NCBI GenBank assembly: GCA_902826225.1
Contig: CADEED010000021.1
Span: 1-43,904 of the forward strand
Direction of reading: 5' to 3'
DNA from: an uncultured Pseudomonadota bacterium
GTDB lineage: Bacteria > Pseudomonadota > Gammaproteobacteria > Steroidobacterales > Steroidobacteraceae
DNA: 43,904 nt
The notes beneath the pieces are model-generated. The model made no database searches. It saw only the letters and a list, made by a program, of their open reading frames with translations, and had not been told where the DNA came from. Positions 35,759-43,232 of this stretch are shown piece after piece. Numbering within the stretch: position 1 is the stretch's first letter; each line of letters begins with the position of its first letter. The translations under genes were made by a program, and so were the position numbers.

Positions 35759-36685
35759 TCAACGTGGGGTCCGGCACCGGGTGGGCAGATATTTGTCCGG
35801 CACATCCGCCCCGTACGGCCCCTCGGCCCGGCGCACCCCGGGCTCGACGTCGCCGTTGCCGCAGATCCAGGTGATGTCGTCGTCCATCGCGAGCGCGGGA
35901 GACAGAACGAGGCGCTGGTTCTGGAGGTGGGTGTTCGCCTGGTTGCCGAACGTGATGACGATACTGCCGCCCTGCACTTCGATGCCCGATACGTACTTGC
36001 CCGCGGGCATGCCGCTGCCGAGATCCGATTGCTCCGGCCAGCTCTTGCGCTGCCTGTAGTAGTCCGCGATCTCGGCTTTCAACCCGGACGCCAGGTTCAG
36101 TCCTTCGGTCACCTGCGCCCGGATCGTGTAATCCATGTACGCCGGGATCGCGATGGCCGCGAGGATGCCGGAGACGAACACGCCGCCGCCCAGCACGATG
36201 CCCAACATCGCTCCCAGGCTCGTTCCGCCTTCACGTTCGATGCGCCGCACCCGCTTGTCGGGCTGCTGCGCAATCGACTTCGGCATGCCGTGGATGACCT
36301 TGTTGACGTGCTTCCAGTACAGCGCATTCGCGAAGATCGCGAGCAGCGCCGACGGCGCGAGGAAGAGGATCAGCAGCAGCACGGTCGTCACGGCGGCCGA
36401 CGGACGGCTGGCCGCGATCACGATGCTGAACGCGATGAGCGCGATGAATGGATAGGCCAGGTTCAGCAGGCCCCAGAGATACATCTTGCGGTAGAGGTAC
36501 CAGGGCGTCGTCACGAAGAACGCGGGCCAGTGCCAGCCCGGCTTTGCGCCGCCGGCATCCAGGGCTTCGAACTTCGGCAGGTAGTAGTCGACGTTCTTGC
36601 CGATGGCCAGCTCGTAGTCGGAGAGTCGCTGCTGTTCGGGCGACGCGTTCGAACTACCCGCCGTCCGGGCGTACGGATTTTCCAT
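35759..36685 (-). CDS. DUF2628-like membrane domain fused to a type IV pilin-like C-terminus
   Basis: 308 residues. Residues 50-125 hold aromatic-rich sequence and three hydrophobic helices (WHWPAFFVTTPWYLYRKMYL; AYPFIALIAFSIVIAASRP; VTTVLLLILFLAPSALLAIF), followed by WKHVNKVI, as in DUF2628 proteins. After a basic linker, residues 158-210 read like mature PilA (ILAAIAIPAYMDYTIRAQVT, then EGLNLASGLKAEIADYY). The globular pilin-like domain has a C-terminal Cys pair (ITWICGNGDVEPG and LPTRCRTPR) that could be the D-loop disulfide. The prepilin cleavage motif is absent, so it is a membrane-anchored pilin-like protein rather than an exported subunit. The start has a GGGAG Shine-Dalgarno. Function unknown. 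Confidence 0.8.
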   Translation of the reverse strand: MENPYARTAGSSNASPEQQRLSDYELAIGKNVDYYLPKFEALDAGGAKPGWHWPAFFVTTPWYLYRKMYLWGLLNLAYPFIALIAFSIVIAASRPSAAVTTVLLLILFLAPSALLAIFANALYWKHVNKVIHGMPKSIAQQPDKRVRRIEREGGTSLGAMLGIVLGGGVFVSGILAAIAIPAYMDYTIRAQVTEGLNLASGLKAEIADYYRQRKSWPEQSDLGSGMPAGKYVSGIEVQGGSIVITFGNQANTHLQNQRLVLSPALAMDDDITWICGNGDVEPGVRRAEGPYGADVPDKYLPTRCRTPR

Positions 36686-36713
36686 CGTTTTCTCCCAAGA
36701 GCGAGCCCCGCGT

Positions 36714-37556
36714 CTAGTGCGCGTGGGTCTCGGCGAACGCAATGATGGCGATTCCGGCGCCAAGGAGCAAAACCTGCATCGCGCTCGAGCGCGGATCCAC
36801 CTTCCGGTGCAGGCCCGGGATGAGGTCGGCGACGGCGACATACAACAGGCTGGCCGCCGCAACCGCCAGCGCGAACGGCAGGATGGACTGGGCGGTCTCG
36901 AGTGCGAAGTAGCCGACGATGCCGCCGATGACAGCCGTCAGGCTGGTCAGCAGGTTGAGTGCCAGCGCCCGGCCGCGCTTCACGCCCGAATGCAGCAGCA
37001 CCGCGAAGTTGCCGACTTCCTGCGGGATCTCGTGCGCCATGATCGCGATGGCGGTGACGAGACCCACGTGGACGTCGGTCAGGAAAGCGGCCGCGATCAG
37101 CACGCCGTCGAGCACGTTGTGGAGCGCGTCGCCGATGAGGACGAGCGAGCCGCTGGCCTTCAGTCGGGCGTCGTCGTGCTTGCGCGCGTGACCGTGGGGT
37201 GCCTGACCCTGCTCGTGCCCCTGCTCGTGCAAGGGGCCGTCCACCGCGTGCTCGTGGCAGTGGTCGTCGTGACAGTGTCGCCAGAGCAGGAACTTCTCCA
37301 GCACGAAGAACAGCGCGATGCCGGCGATGAGAGCGATGCCGACTGCGTGCACGTTGCCGGTGCCCGCGCCGATCACGGCATGCGGGATCAGCGCGAGCAG
37401 CGCGGCACCTAGCAAGGCGCCGGTCGCGAAGGAGACCAGGTGCGGGAGAACCGCCTCGCGCTGCCTGTTCGGCAACGCGAGAAACGTGCCTGCGGCGAGC
37501 ACGGAGAGCACGCCGGACACGAGGGTCGCGAGGATGATCCAGAGGAGAGTGGTCAA
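36714..37556 (-). CDS. ZIP-family divalent metal transporter
   Basis: A 280-residue inner-membrane ZIP transporter importing zinc or other divalent metals. There are about eight helices. The metal-binding helices show LVLIGDALHNVLDGVLIAAA (HN..D) and AIMAHEIPQEVGNFAVLLHS (HEIPQE), the binuclear-site signatures. The long cytoplasmic loop between the third and fourth helices is His-rich (HCHDDHCHEHAVDGPLHEQG and further His), a probable metal sensor. The start is TTG at 37554-37556, chosen because GGAG lies 6 bp upstream and translation begins MTTLLWIILATLV. It lies 24 bp after pgeF, same strand. Confidence 0.92.
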   Translation of the reverse strand: MTTLLWIILATLVSGVLSVLAAGTFLALPNRQREAVLPHLVSFATGALLGAALLALIPHAVIGAGTGNVHAVGIALIAGIALFFVLEKFLLWRHCHDDHCHEHAVDGPLHEQGHEQGQAPHGHARKHDDARLKASGSLVLIGDALHNVLDGVLIAAAFLTDVHVGLVTAIAIMAHEIPQEVGNFAVLLHSGVKRGRALALNLLTSLTAVIGGIVGYFALETAQSILPFALAVAAASLLYVAVADLIPGLHRKVDPRSSAMQVLLLGAGIAIIAFAETHAH

Positions 37557-37580
37557 GACGACTCCATGCTAACAGAGTCG

Positions 37581-38330
37581 TCAAGCTCTCCAGATGAGCG
37601 CGGCCATGCGCCCGCTGTGGCCCATCTTCTGCGCATCTCGCCGATGCGAGAAGAAGCGCTCGCGGTCCGCGAACGTGCACCATTCGCCGCCACTGACGTC
37701 GGCCAGGCCCAGCCCGGCGAGGCGGCGCCTCGCCAACGCCACGAGATCCGCCTGCCACCGTCCGCGCTCGTTGCGCACGAAGGCACTCGACGCGCCCGCA
37801 TCGTCCGACACGAAGGTCTCGCGCACTTCGTCACCCACTTCGAAATGCGCGCGCGAAATCGCCGGACCGAGCCACGCGCTGAGTTGGGCGCCGGGCACAC
37901 CGATCGCGCGCACGGTGGCTTCGAGCACGCCAGCGGCCAGCCCGCGCCAGCCTGCGTGCGCGGCGGCGACACGCTCGCCGTCACGGCTCGCGAACAGCAC
38001 CGGCAGGCAATCCGCGACCATGATCGTGCACACGCGGCCGCGCCGGCTCGTCACCGCGGCATCCGCCTCGAGCGCCGGCAAGTCCGCGTCGAGGTCGGAG
38101 ACGATCGTGCCGTGGACCTGGGCCAGCCAGGCCGGCTCCGCCGGCAGTGCCAGCATCTCGCGCACGCGCGCGCGATTGGCCAGCACGGCGTCGGGCGCGT
38201 CGTTCACGTGGGCGCCGAGATTGAGCGAGTCCCATGGCGCCACGCTGACGCCGCCCGTGCGCGTCGTGAATGCGGCGCGCACGCCGGGCGGCGCGGGCCA
38301 GTCGAACGCCAGCAGGCCCGGCCTGTTCAC
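37581..38330 (-). CDS. pgeF: Peptidoglycan editing factor PgeF (YfiH/LACC1 family)
   Basis: 249 residues, DUF152/YfiH family. In E. coli PgeF it corrects misincorporated Ser in peptidoglycan precursors. Homologues show purine nucleoside phosphorylase and oxidase activities. Family motifs: AAFTTRTGGVSVAPWDSLNL then GAHVNDAP, LAQVHGTIV, ADAAVTSRRGRVCTIMVADC, AAAHAGWRGLAAGVLEATV with the metal ligands His and Cys, and ISRAHFEVGDEV. The GTG start (38328-38330) overlaps the rluD stop (GTGA). A bamD/rluD/pgeF/clpB cluster is common in Gammaproteobacteria; here two extra genes separate pgeF from clpB. Confidence 0.94.
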   Translation of the reverse strand: MNRPGLLAFDWPAPPGVRAAFTTRTGGVSVAPWDSLNLGAHVNDAPDAVLANRARVREMLALPAEPAWLAQVHGTIVSDLDADLPALEADAAVTSRRGRVCTIMVADCLPVLFASRDGERVAAAHAGWRGLAAGVLEATVRAIGVPGAQLSAWLGPAISRAHFEVGDEVRETFVSDDAGASSAFVRNERGRWQADLVALARRRLAGLGLADVSGGEWCTFADRERFFSHRRDAQKMGHSGRMAALIWRA

Positions 38331-39292
38331 CGGCCGCCCTGCCCGACGTCGCGCTCGAGCGCTCCCAACAGCCGCTTCAGGTCGTCGGGCAGCGGCGCGT
38401 CGTACGACACCGGCTTCCCGGACGTGGGGTGCAGGAAGCTCAAGCGGGCCGCGTGCAATGCCTGTCGCGGAAACTCGGCGATGGCCGTCCGCAATTCCTC
38501 CGTGGCTCCCGCCGGCAGCTTGCGCCGCCCGCCGTAGACCGGATCGCCGACGAGTGGATAGTGCACGTGCGCGAGGTGCACGCGGATCTGGTGCGTGCGT
38601 CCCGTCTCCAGTCGTACGCGGGTCAGCGTATGCGCGCGGAAGCGCCTCTCGATGCGGTAGTGAGTGACCGCCTCGCGTCCGTCCGTGCGAACCGTCATCT
38701 TGAGCCGGTTCGTGCGATGCCGGCCGATCGCCAGGTTCACGGTTCCGCCGCCAGTCATCGCGCCCACGCAGACCGCGAGGTACTCGCGCTCCACCTCGTG
38801 CGCCTGCAGGGCCGCCGTCAGCGCGGTGTGCGCCGCGAGCGTGCGCGCGACGACTAACAACCCGCTGGTGTCCTTGTCGATGCGGTGCACGAGCCCCGCC
38901 CGCGGCACTTTCTTCAATGACTTGTCGTGGGCGAGCAGGGCGTTCTGCAGCGTGTGCTCACGATTGCCCGCGCCGGGATGCACGACCACGCCCGGGGACT
39001 TGTTGAGCACGATGATCGCGGCGTCCTCGTGCACGATGTCCAGCGGCAACTTCTCGGCCGCGATTCCGGTGTTCGCCTCGATTCGCGCCTCGACGGTCGC
39101 CGCCGCGCCACCCACGACCAGGTCGCGCGCACGGGGAACGAGTCCGTCGATCTTGACGGCCCCTTCCTCGATCCAGCGCTGGATCCGCGTCCGCGAATAT
39201 TGCGGCAGGAGAGTGGCGAGCGCCTGGTCGAGGCGCTTGCCGGCCAATCCGGCCGGGAACTCGAGGCGATGGGTCTGGAACTTGGGTGCCAA
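38327..39292 (-). CDS. rluD: 23S rRNA pseudouridine synthase RluD
   Basis: Makes pseudouridines 1911/1915/1917 in helix 69 of 23S rRNA. An N-terminal S4 domain (GKRLDQALATLLPQYSRTRI) precedes the RluA-type catalytic domain, with the catalytic Asp in GLVHRIDKDTSGLLVVARTL, VVHPGAGN, and LETGRTHQIRVHLAHVHYPL then VGDPVYGG. I choose the TTG at 39290-39292, which gives 321 residues and 19 residues before RLDQ, close to E. coli RluD. The GTG at 39331 is an alternative; neither has a strong Shine-Dalgarno. The frame extends further upstream into the bamD start region, which is unlikely to be coding. It is divergent from bamD. Confidence 0.93.
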   Translation of the reverse strand: MAPKFQTHRLEFPAGLAGKRLDQALATLLPQYSRTRIQRWIEEGAVKIDGLVPRARDLVVGGAAATVEARIEANTGIAAEKLPLDIVHEDAAIIVLNKSPGVVVHPGAGNREHTLQNALLAHDKSLKKVPRAGLVHRIDKDTSGLLVVARTLAAHTALTAALQAHEVEREYLAVCVGAMTGGGTVNLAIGRHRTNRLKMTVRTDGREAVTHYRIERRFRAHTLTRVRLETGRTHQIRVHLAHVHYPLVGDPVYGGRRKLPAGATEELRTAIAEFPRQALHAARLSFLHPTSGKPVSYDAPLPDDLKRLLGALERDVGQGGR

Positions 39293-39321
39293 CCGTGTGG
39301 TCCGAGGGCTGCGGGGGCCGC

Positions 39322-39327
39322 TATACT
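39322..39327 (+). promoter_or_regulatory. Possible -10 element of bamD
   Basis: tatact (one mismatch to TATAAT), 62 bp before the bamD ATG in the rluD-bamD divergent region. No convincing -35 at 16-18 bp. Confidence 0.35.
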
Positions 39328-39389
39328 TCACGCGTCCGCCGACGATTTCAAACGATAACGGACACCCTTTCGGACACGGCAAACCCTTC

Positions 39390-40199
39390 ATGCGAGCACT
39401 CCGCGGCGTCGGAATCCCGGCACTCTTATTAATGTCCCTGATGGTGGCCCTCCCGGGCTGCAAGTCGCGTGACGGCGCGGAGGGCCCGATGACGGACCCG
39501 CAGGTGGTCTATCAGCGCGCGAAGAAGGCGCTGAACGGCGGGGACTATCCGTTCGCGATCCGCGTCTACGAAGCCCTCATGGCGCGCTACCCGTTCGCGG
39601 CCGAGACGCGCCAGTCGCGCCTCGACGTCATCTACGCCTACTACCGCGCGGGCGAGTCCGAGTCCGCGATCGACGCGGCCGACACCTTCATCCGCGAGAA
39701 CCCGACGCATCCGCGCATCGACTATGCCTGGTACCTGAAGGGCCTCACTGATTTCGAGCGCATGCCGAACTTCATGGAGCGCTGGTTTCGCGTGGATCTG
39801 AATCAGCGTCCGCCGACGCAGGCGCGGCGCTCCTTCGCGTCGTTCGCCACGGTGGTCGAGCAGTACCCCAACAGCGAATACGCGCACGACGCTCGCCGCC
39901 GCATGGTCTACCTGCGCAACCGTCTCGCGCAGTACGAGATCGCCGTGGCGAAGTACTACGTAGGCCGCGGCGCCTACGTGGCCGCCGCGCAGCGCGCGAA
40001 GGTGGCGATCGAGGAATTCGACGGCTCCCCGTCGGTACGCGAGGCGCTCGAGCTCATGATCCTCTGCTACGACCGCATGGAGCTGAAGGAGCTCGCGGCG
40101 CAGACGCGGCAGATGTACCAGGCTAACTACGAAGGTGAAGCGAGCGAACGCCGGGTTGCGCCGAAGCGCAAGTGGTACAAGCTCTGGCTTGCGACGTGA
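39390..40199 (+). CDS. bamD: Outer-membrane assembly lipoprotein BamD
   Basis: Essential component of the BAM complex that inserts beta-barrel proteins into the outer membrane. 269 residues. The lipoprotein signal ends at C24 (VALPGCKSRDG). TPR repeats follow (VVYQRAKKALNGGDYPFAIR; YPFAAETRQSRLDVIYAYYR; FIRENPTHPRIDYAWYLKGL; MERWFRVDLNQRPPTQARRS; YPNSEYAHDARRRMVYLRNR). The sequence is typical throughout. The ATG at 39390 gives a proper basic n-region; the longer upstream frame is antisense to rluD. It would be required for assembly of the outer-membrane proteins encoded elsewhere in the window, such as the secretin's partners. Confidence 0.96.
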   Translation: MRALRGVGIPALLLMSLMVALPGCKSRDGAEGPMTDPQVVYQRAKKALNGGDYPFAIRVYEALMARYPFAAETRQSRLDVIYAYYRAGESESAIDAADTFIRENPTHPRIDYAWYLKGLTDFERMPNFMERWFRVDLNQRPPTQARRSFASFATVVEQYPNSEYAHDARRRMVYLRNRLAQYEIAVAKYYVGRGAYVAAAQRAKVAIEEFDGSPSVREALELMILCYDRMELKELAAQTRQMYQANYEGEASERRVAPKRKWYKLWLAT

Positions 40200-40220
40200 C
40201 GGGGCTCGCGGCGGCTCCGT

Positions 40221-40236
40221 AGCGCCGGCCGGCGCT
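40221..40236. terminator. Palindrome between convergent bamD and amidohydrolase genes
   Basis: agcgccggccggcgct is a perfect 16-bp palindrome in the 89-bp convergent gap, the only structure there. It has no loop bases and no T-tract, so its role as a bidirectional terminator is uncertain. Confidence 0.25.
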
Positions 40237-40288
40237 TCGATGTCGCGGCACGTCGTCCTCGGCGGCGGAAAGAGCCGGAAGGGTGCGC

Positions 40289-41590
40289 CTACTTCAACAA
40301 TTCGCGTAAGGCCGTGACTTCGGCGGCGATCGCGGCCTTCAGCGCCGGCTCCAGATCAGGCGCGAACGTTGCCGAATGCAGGGACGGCAACGGCGCGCCA
40401 CCCTTCTCCGCCGCGTCGAACTTCTCTCTCGCCACCGCGCCGATGCGCAGGGTCGTCGATGGAACGCCCGCGAGGTGCCACTCCGTGAAGTCCTCGCCGA
40501 TCATTTCCTTCTGCGCCTCGCGCACCTGATCGGCACCGAGATCGCGGCGCAGGGCCGCGGACACCCGCGCCGTCAGCGCCGGATCATTGATCAACGCCTC
40601 CGCCGTCTTCTGCCGCGTGATCGTCGGCTCGCGCGGAGCGTTCGCCGCCTGCGCCTCGGCCTTCGCGATGCGCTCGACGGCCGCGACGAGTTTTTCGCGC
40701 ACCTCGTTCGTGAAGCTGCGGATCGTGAGCTGCAGCTTCGTGTCGTCGGGGATCACGTTGTGCTTCGTGCCACCGTGGATCGAGCCGACGGTGACCACCG
40801 CGGGATCGAACGGCGAGTTTTCGCGCGCGACGATCGTCTGCAAGGTGACCACGATGCGGCTCGCGATCACCACGGGATCGATCGTCGTCTCGGGCCGGGC
40901 GCCGTGGCCGCCGCGTCCGTGGATCGTGATGTCCAAGTAGTCGACGTTCGTCATGATCGGGCCGGCCAGGTAGCCGATTTCTCCCGCGGGCCGCCGCGAA
41001 TCGTCGTGGATCGCCAAGGCGAAATCCGGCCGCGGGAATTTCGTGAGCACGCCGGCCGCCATCATCGCCTTCGCTCCGACACCGAGTTCTTCCGCCGGCT
41101 GCCCGACCAGCACCAGCGTGCCGCGCCAACGCGACTTGTCGCGCGCCATCAGCGAGGCCGCGCCCATCCACGCCGACATGTGCAGGTCGTGACCGCAGGC
41201 ATGCATCACGCCGACTTCCGCGCCGGTCGAATCCTTCACGCGCACCTTGCTGGCGAACGGCAGGCCGGTCCCCTCGGTCACCGGGAGTGCATCGAGCTCC
41301 GTGCGCAGCATCACCGTGGGTCCCGCGCCATTCTTCAGCACGCCGACGAAACCCGTACCGCCGACGCCCGTCGTCACCTCGAAGCCGAGCGCGCGCAGTC
41401 CGGCGGCGAGCTTCGCGGCCGTTCTCGTCTCCTGCGAAGAGAGTTCGGGGTTCTGGTGCAGCTCGCGATACAGGATCTGCATCTGCGGGTAGATAGCGTC
41501 GACTTCGGCATGGATATCCGCGGCCGGCGACGCCGCCGCGAACAGCGCAAGCACCGCCACCCGGAAAAACGTGTCTGTCCCCTTTCTCAC
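40289..41590 (-). CDS. Exported M20-family amidohydrolase/peptidase
   Basis: A 433-residue di-zinc M20D-type amidohydrolase (hippurate hydrolase/IAA-amino-acid hydrolase-like). Seen are LHQNPELSSQETRTAAKLAA, HACGHDLHMSAWMGAASLMA (metal ligands), LVGQPAEELGVGAKAMMAAG (catalytic Glu pair), the dimerisation domain with GRGGHGARPETTIDPVVIAS and HNVIPDDTKLQLTIR. The GTG at 41588-41590 overlaps the nadE TGA (GTGA). It yields VRKGTDTFFRVAVLALFAAA, a credible signal peptide, so the enzyme is periplasmic. The first codons fall inside the repeat found after recA and aspS. The open frame continues far upstream only because nadE leaves it stop-free. Confidence 0.9.
   Translation of the reverse strand: MRKGTDTFFRVAVLALFAAASPAADIHAEVDAIYPQMQILYRELHQNPELSSQETRTAAKLAAGLRALGFEVTTGVGGTGFVGVLKNGAGPTVMLRTELDALPVTEGTGLPFASKVRVKDSTGAEVGVMHACGHDLHMSAWMGAASLMARDKSRWRGTLVLVGQPAEELGVGAKAMMAAGVLTKFPRPDFALAIHDDSRRPAGEIGYLAGPIMTNVDYLDITIHGRGGHGARPETTIDPVVIASRIVVTLQTIVARENSPFDPAVVTVGSIHGGTKHNVIPDDTKLQLTIRSFTNEVREKLVAAVERIAKAEAQAANAPREPTITRQKTAEALINDPALTARVSAALRRDLGADQVREAQKEMIGEDFTEWHLAGVPSTTLRIGAVAREKFDAAEKGGAPLPSLHSATFAPDLEPALKAAIAAEVTALRELLK
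41562..41588 (-). repeat. Repeat element at the nadE/amidohydrolase junction
   Basis: cggaaaaacgtgtctgtccc and the bases that follow contain the 14-mer identical to 27265-27278. Here it overlaps the start of the M20 gene and is translated (Lys-Gly-Thr-Asp-Thr-Phe). I recall this GGGGACAGACACG-TTTTTC type of sequence as dispersed in several gammaproteobacterial genomes, but that is unverified here. Confidence 0.6.
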
Positions 41591-43218
41591 CGCCGGTAGC
41601 CCGAAGTGATCGGGTAGCGCCAGTCGCGTCCGAATGCACGGCGGCTCACGCGCACGCCCGGCGGCGCCTGGCGGCGCTTGTACTCGTTGCGCTTGACGAG
41701 ATCCAGCACGCGGACCACGGTCGCGCGCTCGAAGCCCTGCGCCACGATCTCGTCGACCGAGCGGTCGTCCTCGATGAAGGCCTCGAGGATCGGATCGAGC
41801 ACTTCGTAGGGAGGCAGCGAGTCGCTGTCTTTCTGATCCGGTCGCAATTCCGCGGAGGGTGGACGCTCGATCACGCGCCGGGGGATGACCGGCGAAACGT
41901 CGTTGCGGTACTCGGCCAGCTTGTACACGAGCAGCTTCGAGCAGTCCTTGATCGGCGCGAAGCCGCCGGCCATGTCGCCGTACAGCGTGGCGTAACCCAC
42001 CGCCATCTCGCTCTTGTTGCCGGTGGTCAGCAACATCTTGCCGGTCTTGTTGGAGATGCCCATGAGCAGCAGCATGCGGCAGCGGCTCTGGATGTTCTCC
42101 TCGGCGGTGTCCGGCTTGCGCCCGGCGAACTCCTCGCGCAGCGTGGCCTCCGTCGCCTTCATCATTTCGCCGATCGGCAATACGCTGTACTTGACGCGCA
42201 TCTGCTCGGCCTGTGCCTGCGCATCGTCGAGCGACATCTGCGACGTGTAGGGCGACGGCATCATCACTGCGTGAACGCGGTCCGCGCCCAGCGCATCCAC
42301 CGCGATGGCGAGCGTCAACGCGGAGTCGATGCCGCCGGACAAGCCCATCACGACGCCCGGGAACCCGTGCTTGCCGACGTAGTCGCGCACACCCATCACG
42401 AGCGCGCGATAGACGCTTTCGGCCCCGGTGACTTCGCGGCTCACGGTCGACGGGACCGGCCGCACCACACCGCCCGCGCGCTCGAACTCCACCGGGTACA
42501 AACCTTCCTCGAACGGCGGCGCGCGCATGACGACCTGGCCCGCGCCGTCCATGACGAACGAGTTGCCGTCGAACACCAGCTCGTCCTGGCCACCGAGCAT
42601 GTTCACGTAGACGACGGGCAGACCGAGGTCGCGCACGCACCGACCGACGATGTCCTCGCGATTCGCCTGTTTGCGAATTTCGAACGGCGACGCGTTGAGC
42701 ACCACGAACATCTCGGCGCCCGCCTGCTTCGCGAGCTGTGCGGGCTCGGGCTCCCAGATGTCCTCGCAGACGAGGATGCCGATGCGGAAGCCGCGGAACT
42801 CCTCGACCGTCGGCTGGCTGCCCGACTTGAAGTAGCGCTTCTCGTCGAACACCTTGTAGTTGGGCAGGCAGCTCTTGCGATGCGTCGCGCGGACGGCGCC
42901 CTTCTCGATCAGCGCCGCGGAGTTGAAGATCTGGGTGCCGGCGTATTCCGGGAAGCCCACCACGAAGCCGCAACTCGCGCGCGCGCTGCGCACCGTCTCC
43001 ATGCCCTGCTCCACGGCCACGCGAAAGCCGCGGTGGAAGAGCAGGTCCTCGGGTGGATAGCCGGAGAGCGTCAGCTCCGGCAGCACCAGCAGGTCGGTCG
43101 AGAGCTCGCTGCAGGCGTGCTCCGCGGCGGCGACGATCTTCTTCGCGTTGCCCGCGACGTCGCCCACGAGCATGTTGAGCTGTCCGAGCGCGATACGCAG
43201 CTTGTTGGGTGCGTTCAC
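41587..43218 (-). CDS. nadE: Glutamine-dependent NAD+ synthetase
   Basis: The last step of NAD synthesis: amidation of deamido-NAD with glutamine. 543 residues. The N-terminal nitrilase-like glutaminase has its triad: Glu in LLVLPELTLSGYPPEDLLF, Lys in RKSCLPNYKVFDEKRYF, Cys in IGILVCEDIWEP. The C-terminal synthetase has the PP-loop S294-G-G-I-D298-S299, TGNKSEMAVGYATLYGDMAG and KLLVYKLAEYRN. The fused domain form can use Gln rather than free ammonia. The start is GTG at 43216-43218, 14 bp after sucD. Its stop overlaps the next gene. Confidence 0.97.
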   Translation of the reverse strand: MNAPNKLRIALGQLNMLVGDVAGNAKKIVAAAEHACSELSTDLLVLPELTLSGYPPEDLLFHRGFRVAVEQGMETVRSARASCGFVVGFPEYAGTQIFNSAALIEKGAVRATHRKSCLPNYKVFDEKRYFKSGSQPTVEEFRGFRIGILVCEDIWEPEPAQLAKQAGAEMFVVLNASPFEIRKQANREDIVGRCVRDLGLPVVYVNMLGGQDELVFDGNSFVMDGAGQVVMRAPPFEEGLYPVEFERAGGVVRPVPSTVSREVTGAESVYRALVMGVRDYVGKHGFPGVVMGLSGGIDSALTLAIAVDALGADRVHAVMMPSPYTSQMSLDDAQAQAEQMRVKYSVLPIGEMMKATEATLREEFAGRKPDTAEENIQSRCRMLLLMGISNKTGKMLLTTGNKSEMAVGYATLYGDMAGGFAPIKDCSKLLVYKLAEYRNDVSPVIPRRVIERPPSAELRPDQKDSDSLPPYEVLDPILEAFIEDDRSVDEIVAQGFERATVVRVLDLVKRNEYKRRQAPPGVRVSRRAFGRDWRYPITSGYRR

Positions 43219-43232
43219 CGGGACGCGTCAGC

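Noticed and set aside
40289..42973. An apparent 894-residue protein joining the M20 enzyme to a long N-terminal part
   Set aside because: The N-terminal part is an out-of-frame reading of nadE. The GTG at 41590, coupled to the nadE stop and starting a signal peptide, is the sensible start.
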